From Pseudomonadota bacterium (lineage in GTDB: Bacteria > Desulfobacterota > Desulfovibrionia > Desulfovibrionales > Desulfomicrobiaceae): a DNA stretch of 64,000 nucleotides. The DNA is taken from NCBI GenBank assembly GCA_023393525.1, contig JAEWKZ010000024.1, forward strand, positions 62,001 to 126,000. Direction: 5' to 3'. Below, one piece after another: positions 59,730-64,000 of this stretch; position 1 is the stretch's first letter; each line of letters opens with the position of its first letter. The notes under the pieces are model-generated. The model did no database searches. It was not told where the DNA came from and saw nothing but the letters and a program-made list of their open reading frames with translations. The position numbers and the translations under genes were made by a program.

Positions 59730-60976
59730 GAATAGTCCTTGGGAAAGGTTAGCTCGTCCTCGACAAAAAACGACCGGCCGTGCCCGGTTCCCGCCATGCC
59801 CAGAAAGTGCGCCACGGAGGCCCCGACATCGGCGAGGGTATCACGGACGCCCACGCTTCCGGCCCCGATTCCCGGACCCACGGCCAGAATCGGCACCCGC
59901 TCCCGCGTGTGGTCAGTGCCCGGCCAGGTCGGGTCGCACCCGTGATCCGCGGTCAGGATGCACAGGTCGCCCGGCGCAAGCCGCCCCAGCAATTCGGGCA
60001 GCCGGGCGTCCAGGGCTTCGAGGGCCCGGGCGTAACCGGCGACATTGCGACGATGACCATGAACCGAATCAAAATCAACGAAATTCGTCACGACCAGCGT
60101 CCTGTCGCCGGCCTGGTCCCAGGCCTTGAGAGTCGCGTCCAGGAGACGGTCGTGGCCATGCGCCCGGATGGTCCGCGTAACTCCCCGATGGGCGAAAATA
60201 TCCCCGACCTTGCCGACGCACAAGACTGTTCCGCCTCCGTCCTTCAAAAGGTCGAGGATCGTGGGCGAGGGGGCGGGGATGGAAAAGTCGCGCCGGTTGC
60301 CGGTCCGCGTGAACGTGGCGGCGTCCGTGCCGACAAAGGGCCGGGCGATGATCCGGGCGATGCGGTACGTGTCCGCGAGCTCCCTGGCGATGGCGCAGAC
60401 TTCGAACAGCCGGGTCAGCCCGAAAAACTCCTCGTGGGCCGCGATCTGCAGCACCGAATCCACGGAGGTGTAGACGATGGGACGGCCGCTGCGCAGATGC
60501 TCCTCGCCCAGGCGCTGGAGGATTTCGGTGCCGGAGGCCTTGCAGTTGCCCAGCACCCCGGGCAGACCGGCCCGGGAGACAAGCCCGTCCAGCAGTTCGG
60601 TCGGGACCGAGTCCGTCTCGGGAGAAAAATAGCCCCAGTCCAAGAAAACCGGCGCGCCGGTCATTTCGAAGTGCCCGCTCGGGGTATCCTTGCCCCGGCT
60701 GATTTCCGTGGCGCAGCCGTACCTGGCCAGGGGAGAGCCGGAAATCTCCAGACCGGGCGGAACGGCTCCGGTGGAAAGCGCCGCCGCCGCTCCCAGGCCC
60801 AGGGAAGAAAGAACCGGGAGCCGCAGCGGGCCCTGGCGTCCGTCATCGGCCAATCCTGCCGCGCAGGCCCGGGCGATGTGACCCAAAGTGTCGGCCCCCA
60901 GGTCTCCGAAGCGCTCCGCGTCCGGAGCGCCGCCCACGCCAAGGGAGTCGAGCACCAACAGGCAGACCCGCCTCAT
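59726..60976 (-). CDS. deoB: Phosphopentomutase
   Basis: A 416-residue alkaline-phosphatase superfamily mutase interconverting (deoxy)ribose-1- and -5-phosphates. Motifs: L-L-V-L-D-S-L-G-V-G-G-A-P-D-A (metal Asp), T-L-G-H-I-A, G-K-D-T-P-S-G-H-F-E (active-site Thr, then H), F-V-D-F-D-S-V-H-G-H-R and T-A-D-H-G-C-D-P-T-W. ATG 60976 has GGAGGAGG eight bases upstream and overlaps the deoC stop (ATGA). deoC and deoB together channel deoxyribonucleoside sugar to glycolysis. Confidence 0.95.
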   Translation of the reverse strand: MRRVCLLVLDSLGVGGAPDAERFGDLGADTLGHIARACAAGLADDGRQGPLRLPVLSSLGLGAAAALSTGAVPPGLEISGSPLARYGCATEISRGKDTPSGHFEMTGAPVFLDWGYFSPETDSVPTELLDGLVSRAGLPGVLGNCKASGTEILQRLGEEHLRSGRPIVYTSVDSVLQIAAHEEFFGLTRLFEVCAIARELADTYRIARIIARPFVGTDAATFTRTGNRRDFSIPAPSPTILDLLKDGGGTVLCVGKVGDIFAHRGVTRTIRAHGHDRLLDATLKAWDQAGDRTLVVTNFVDFDSVHGHRRNVAGYARALEALDARLPELLGRLAPGDLCILTADHGCDPTWPGTDHTRERVPILAVGPGIGAGSVGVRDTLADVGASVAHFLGMAGTGHGRSFFVEDELTFPKDYS

Positions 60977-61719
60977 CGGCGCGCCTCCTCCGCCCTGGCC
61001 AGCACATCGTCCAGCAGGCTGCTGGCTCCGAAACGCAGCGTGCGCGGACTGATCCACTTCCTGCCCATGATCTCCTCCGCCAGACGCAGATAGACCAGCG
61101 CGTCGTCCATGACCCGCAGCCCGCCCGAAGCCTTGAAGCCAACCGAGCCACCGCGCCGCGCGATGACTTCGAGCATGGTCCGGGCCGCCATCGGGGTGGC
61201 GTGAACCGCGATCTTGCCCGTGGATGTCTTCAGGAAATCCGCCCCCCGATCCACGGCAAGTTCGCTGGCCGCCCTGATCGCCTCGCAGTCGCCAAGGGCC
61301 CCCGTTTCGAGAATGACCTTGAGACGCGCCGGGCACGCCTGCCGGCAGGCATCCAGGTACTCGCCCACGCGCTCTTCGAGGCCGTCCAGAAACGCCCGGT
61401 ACGGAAAGACCAGATCCACTTCCGTGGCCCCCAGGGCCAGCGCTTGCTCGATCTCGCGGACGCTGCCGACAGGGTCCAGTTGGCCCTGCGGAAAATTCAC
61501 CACCGTGGCCAGCTCGACCCTCGTCACGCCGAGTCGGGCAAGGCAGCTTCGCGCCAGAGGCAGATGCCGGGCGAAAACGCAGATCGCAGCGACCTGGCCG
61601 CAGGGCCCCGACGCCTTGGCGCAAAGCGCCTCGATGTCGGAATCGGTCTCGACGCCGGACAGCGACGTCAAATCCAGAAGCGAGACTATCCGCCTCGACT
61701 GTTCAAGCATTTCGCGCAT
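60973..61719 (-). CDS. deoC: Deoxyribose-phosphate aldolase
   Basis: A 248-residue class I aldolase that splits 2-deoxyribose-5-phosphate to acetaldehyde and glyceraldehyde-3-phosphate. Hallmarks: L-D-L-T-S-L-S near the N-terminus, V-V-N-F-P-Q-G, A-T-E-V-D-L-V, L-K-V-I-L-E-T-G-A-L and F-L-K-T-S-T-G (Schiff-base Lys), K-A-S-G-G-L-R. ATG at 61719 has GAGGGG five bases upstream; the longer frame to 61893 is not supported. It is the first gene of the deoC-deoB unit. Confidence 0.94.
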   Translation of the reverse strand: MREMLEQSRRIVSLLDLTSLSGVETDSDIEALCAKASGPCGQVAAICVFARHLPLARSCLARLGVTRVELATVVNFPQGQLDPVGSVREIEQALALGATEVDLVFPYRAFLDGLEERVGEYLDACRQACPARLKVILETGALGDCEAIRAASELAVDRGADFLKTSTGKIAVHATPMAARTMLEVIARRGGSVGFKASGGLRVMDDALVYLRLAEEIMGRKWISPRTLRFGASSLLDDVLARAEEARR

Positions 61720-61916
61720 GAAACCCCTCAACTCGATGCAAAAAATCAGAATGCAATGCGGATTCACAGCCCCGCCGGACGTCAAGGACCGCATGGTCCC
61801 TTCCGGCCCGCAGCAAGACAAAACACGTCGAGCCCGCGGACGCAAGCCTGCGCGGCACTTTTCCGTCAAAAATCGGAGATTCTGCTTGTTCATGAAAGCG
61901 GCGTGGGATAAATGGA

Positions 61917-62672
61917 ATGTCCATGATCAGGTATCGAAATCCGCACATGGTTCTGATTGCCGCCCTTATGGCGCTTCTTTTCTCCGCCTCCGTCCGCGCG
62001 GAGGAAGTGCTGACCGCCTCTCCGTACTGGCAGGGATTCACCAGCCCCGACGGCCAGGGCCTGTATCACGACCTGATGCGGGCCATCTACGAACCCGGCG
62101 GAAACACGATCCGGCATCTGGAGGTCCCGGCCAAACGCGGGCTGATCATGATCCGCGAAGGCGCCGTCGATGTCTACACCTGTCTGACGGAACCGGCGGA
62201 AGGCCTGCAACTGGCCGCCGAGCCCATGTATGAGGGCGAGTTTCATGCGCTGTTCCGCAAAAAGGACTTCCCCTACTGGGACGGCGTGACCTCCATGGCG
62301 AACAGACGGGTGGTATGGCGGCTCGGATATTACACGCACAAGGAGTTTCCCGTGCCCATCCGGTACTGGGAAACCACCACCGGAGTCGAAGCCCTGAAGA
62401 GGGTCGTGCGGGACAGGGCGGATTTTTACGTCGACGACCGCAACCTCATCCTGGAGAGCATGCGCGACTTCAAGACCCCCCTCGACCAGAACGATTTTCG
62501 TATCGAATCCGTAGGATTCCGGCAATATTTTCCAGTCTTCTCCACTTCCGAACGCGGACGGAAACTGCGCGCGACCTTCGAGCAGGGCATGCGCAGCCTG
62601 GCGGACCAGGGCAAGCTGGCCCCGATCTATGCGAAGTGGAACCTGCCCATGCCCAGAGCGTACCAGAGATAG
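61917..62672 (+). CDS. Periplasmic solute-binding-like protein (family 3 type)
   Basis: A 251-residue exported protein. Signal peptide about residues 1-28 (M-V-L-I-A-A-L-M-A-L-L-F-S-A-S-V-R-A). The mature part has the two-lobed plan of bacterial extracellular solute-binding proteins family 3 (ABC amino-acid type), visible in the F-H-A-L-F-R-K and E-A-L-K-R-V-V-R segments and the C-terminal L-A-P-I-Y-A-K-W. No ABC permease genes are adjacent, so it may instead act as a sensor. Start at 61917 or 61923; the binding site is weak. The 197-base 5' gap holds no gene. Confidence 0.78.
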   Translation: MSMIRYRNPHMVLIAALMALLFSASVRAEEVLTASPYWQGFTSPDGQGLYHDLMRAIYEPGGNTIRHLEVPAKRGLIMIREGAVDVYTCLTEPAEGLQLAAEPMYEGEFHALFRKKDFPYWDGVTSMANRRVVWRLGYYTHKEFPVPIRYWETTTGVEALKRVVRDRADFYVDDRNLILESMRDFKTPLDQNDFRIESVGFRQYFPVFSTSERGRKLRATFEQGMRSLADQGKLAPIYAKWNLPMPRAYQR

Positions 62673-62745
62673 ACCGGCGCTCCGGCAAAACGCTCCGGGT
62701 CGCAAGCGCGAAAACAACAGGCCCCGCACGACCGCCAAGACCCGA

Positions 62746-63891
62746 TCAAAACGCTTCACGAATCCCCACCGGTCTGCCGTCCCGCCCGTCGCCCCGCTCG
62801 TTCAGGGCCTCGCAGCGCAGGTGCAACAGGATATCGGCGCTTTTGGGACCCTGATCGCGATGTTTTTCCGGCAGGCGCACGGATTTGAGCACGGCAAGCT
62901 CGCCTCTGGCCCGCTCCAGATGATCGCCGCCCTGATCCGCCGCGACCAGGCCGAAAAAACTCTCCATCATCCCGGCCTTGTCCAATTCGAGCAACAGCCG
63001 CACCCTGGTCGAAGGCCGGAGTTCCGCGTAGCGTCCAGCGGCCATGTGCCAGCGCGCCGCCAGGCGTCCGGCGAGGCGGAAACGGTTCGGAAGGCGCAAG
63101 CGCTCGGCCAGGTTCCGGGCCATGTCCGCGCCGGCTTCCTCGTGGCCGTGATGATGCGGCAGCAATTCCGGGAGCGTCGCCGTCTTGCCCAGGTCGTGGC
63201 ACAGGGCCATCCAGACCCGGAGCATGTCTCCGGAGCAGCGGTCCATGACCCGGGCGGCATGCTCCAGCACGCTGGTTTCGTGAAACATGGCCGGCCCGGC
63301 GGGCACGAGATGGGCCCCCTGAAACTCCCTCAGCCACGGCTCAAGCTTCCGCCCGGCCAGCAACGTCCGCAAGAAGTTGCCCGGCGCGGGAGCCGCGCAG
63401 GCTTTCAAGACCTCCTGCCCGACCCGTTCCGCCGCCATCAGGCCCAGGGATTGCGGCGTCACGCCCCGCATGGCCGACAGCAGATCTTCATGCACCGTGA
63501 AATCCGGAAAAAGCGCCGCGAACCGGGCCGCGCGGATGGCACGCAGGGGATCGGCCAGAAAATTGGCCTGGGCCACGGGGCGCAAAATTTTGTCGCGCAG
63601 GTCCGAAAGGGCCTGGGGATGGGCGACAAGACCGCCTGATTCGTCCCTGGCCAGGGCGTTCACGGTCAGATCGCGGGAGGCGAGGTCCTCCTCGATGGTC
63701 GCGAACTCCGAGAGCGTGTACTGGGCGTCGCCGCGCACAAAAACCGCGAAACCCTGCCCCACCCTGGTCAGTCCCGGCACCCTGCCTTTGAGTTCCCGCT
63801 CGTCGCCGCCGATGGCGACATAGTCGAAATCCACGGGCGCGACGCCCCGCAGCTGATCGCGCACCGCCCCGCCGACAAGATAGATTCTCAT
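62746..63891 (-). CDS. cca: CCA tRNA nucleotidyltransferase (with HD domain)
   Basis: A 381-residue enzyme that adds or repairs the CCA end of tRNAs. The nucleotidyltransferase signature is at the N-terminus: Y-L-V-G-G-A-V-R-D and D-F-D-Y-V-A-I; D-L-T-V-N-A-L-A and R-A-I-R-A-A-R-F-A follow. The C-terminal half is an HD phosphohydrolase domain with W-M-A-L-C-H-D-L-G-K. This is the bifunctional E. coli type with phosphatase activity. Note that the tRNA-Gln here already encodes its CCA. The ATG overlaps the stop of the upstream partial gene. Confidence 0.95.
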   Translation of the reverse strand: MRIYLVGGAVRDQLRGVAPVDFDYVAIGGDERELKGRVPGLTRVGQGFAVFVRGDAQYTLSEFATIEEDLASRDLTVNALARDESGGLVAHPQALSDLRDKILRPVAQANFLADPLRAIRAARFAALFPDFTVHEDLLSAMRGVTPQSLGLMAAERVGQEVLKACAAPAPGNFLRTLLAGRKLEPWLREFQGAHLVPAGPAMFHETSVLEHAARVMDRCSGDMLRVWMALCHDLGKTATLPELLPHHHGHEEAGADMARNLAERLRLPNRFRLAGRLAARWHMAAGRYAELRPSTRVRLLLELDKAGMMESFFGLVAADQGGDHLERARGELAVLKSVRLPEKHRDQGPKSADILLHLRCEALNERGDGRDGRPVGIREAF

Positions 63892-64000
63892 GCCGACTCC
63901 GCCCGCTCCCGCATCAGCTGGGCCTGGACGCAGCGCAGGACCTCGTAGCCGAATTCCCCGTCCAGGGCCTCCACTGCAGCGCCCAGGGACGCCCGCCCGT
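63888..64000 (-). CDS. Partial hypothetical protein, C-terminal end only
   Basis: Only the last 36 codons are inside the window on the minus strand; the stop TGA (63888-63890) overlaps the cca ATG (ATGA), so it is a real, translationally coupled neighbour. The visible C-terminus is helical, ending R-E-R-A-E-S-A. No family can be assigned. Confidence 0.7.
   Translation of the reverse strand, partial: GRASLGAAVEALDGEFGYEVLRCVQAQLMRERAESA

Noticed and set aside
1..64000. CRISPR arrays, insertion sequences, prophage
   Set aside because: No regularly spaced repeats, transposase or integrase frames were seen; coding and base composition are uniform.

Overview
The window looks like core chromosome of a sulfate-reducing deltaproteobacterium of the Desulfovibrionales (Desulfovibrio/Desulfomicrobium type). 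It is GC-rich and densely packed, with many ATGA or GTGA stop/start overlaps and no insertion sequences, prophage or CRISPR array. The assignment rests on the gene order ispE - tRNA-Gln - prs - rplY - pth - carD - rho, which I recall as typical of that order, on deltaproteobacterial hypothetical families, on a nadC-nadA-nadB cluster, on a DsrE-like protein and TSUP anion exporter, and on an apparent selenoprotein. All assignments come from reading the sequence; no database search was run.

Layout. 1-8005: small DNA, folate and housekeeping genes (DsrE-like protein, TetR regulator, exonuclease III, metallophosphoesterase, 5-FTHF cyclo-ligase, PgeF), then a possible flagellar-chaperone pair and a GT9 glycosyltransferase. 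8074-18092: a large TPR membrane protein with a CCHC zinc knuckle, nadC-nadA-nadB, a stand-alone module resembling the C-terminal part of PEP-synthase-like proteins, and a TSUP exporter with a small membrane protein. 18401-30952 (minus): secF-secD-yajC, an M48 protease, nadE, rho, carD, pth, rplY, prs, tRNA-Gln, ispE, degP. 31099-36245: YheT-type hydrolase, cyclophilin, O-methyltransferase, RimI, a Nudix-like protein with a degraded active site, and mreB behind a double-GAF protein. 36446-45812: a 570-residue unknown, gcvT-rsmE, a DUF3482 GTPase/DUF2868 membrane pair, and a hybrid histidine kinase followed by a radical SAM protein. 46051-54961 (plus): PilZ protein, CorC-like protein, lnt, prfB with a programmed +1 frameshift, a GGDEF protein, a FlhG/MinD-like ATPase, a putative UshA-like selenoprotein, dapF and dapA. 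55037-64000: pyrR, an SPFH/zinc-ribbon pair, a response regulator, an AI-2E-type permease, deoB-deoC, a periplasmic solute-binding-like protein, cca and a partial gene.

How the genes work together. nadB, nadA and nadC make nicotinate mononucleotide from aspartate, and nadE completes NAD (nadD is not in the window). dapA and dapF are two steps of the lysine/meso-diaminopimelate pathway. prs, pyrR and deoB/deoC belong to nucleotide and ribose metabolism. yajC-secD-secF, lnt, the M48 protease and degP form an envelope biogenesis and quality-control set. c-di-GMP signalling (GGDEF, PilZ) sits near the FlhG-like ATPase.

The most notable observation is at 52272-53123. One reading frame is interrupted by a single TGA at codon 44, in the context C-P-S-TGA-G. 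A hairpin with a bulged T and a GG-containing apical loop follows, strongly resembling a bacterial SECIS element. I read it as an exported selenoprotein with a CxxU motif on a 5'-nucleotidase (UshA)-like scaffold that has lost its first metal-ligand motif.
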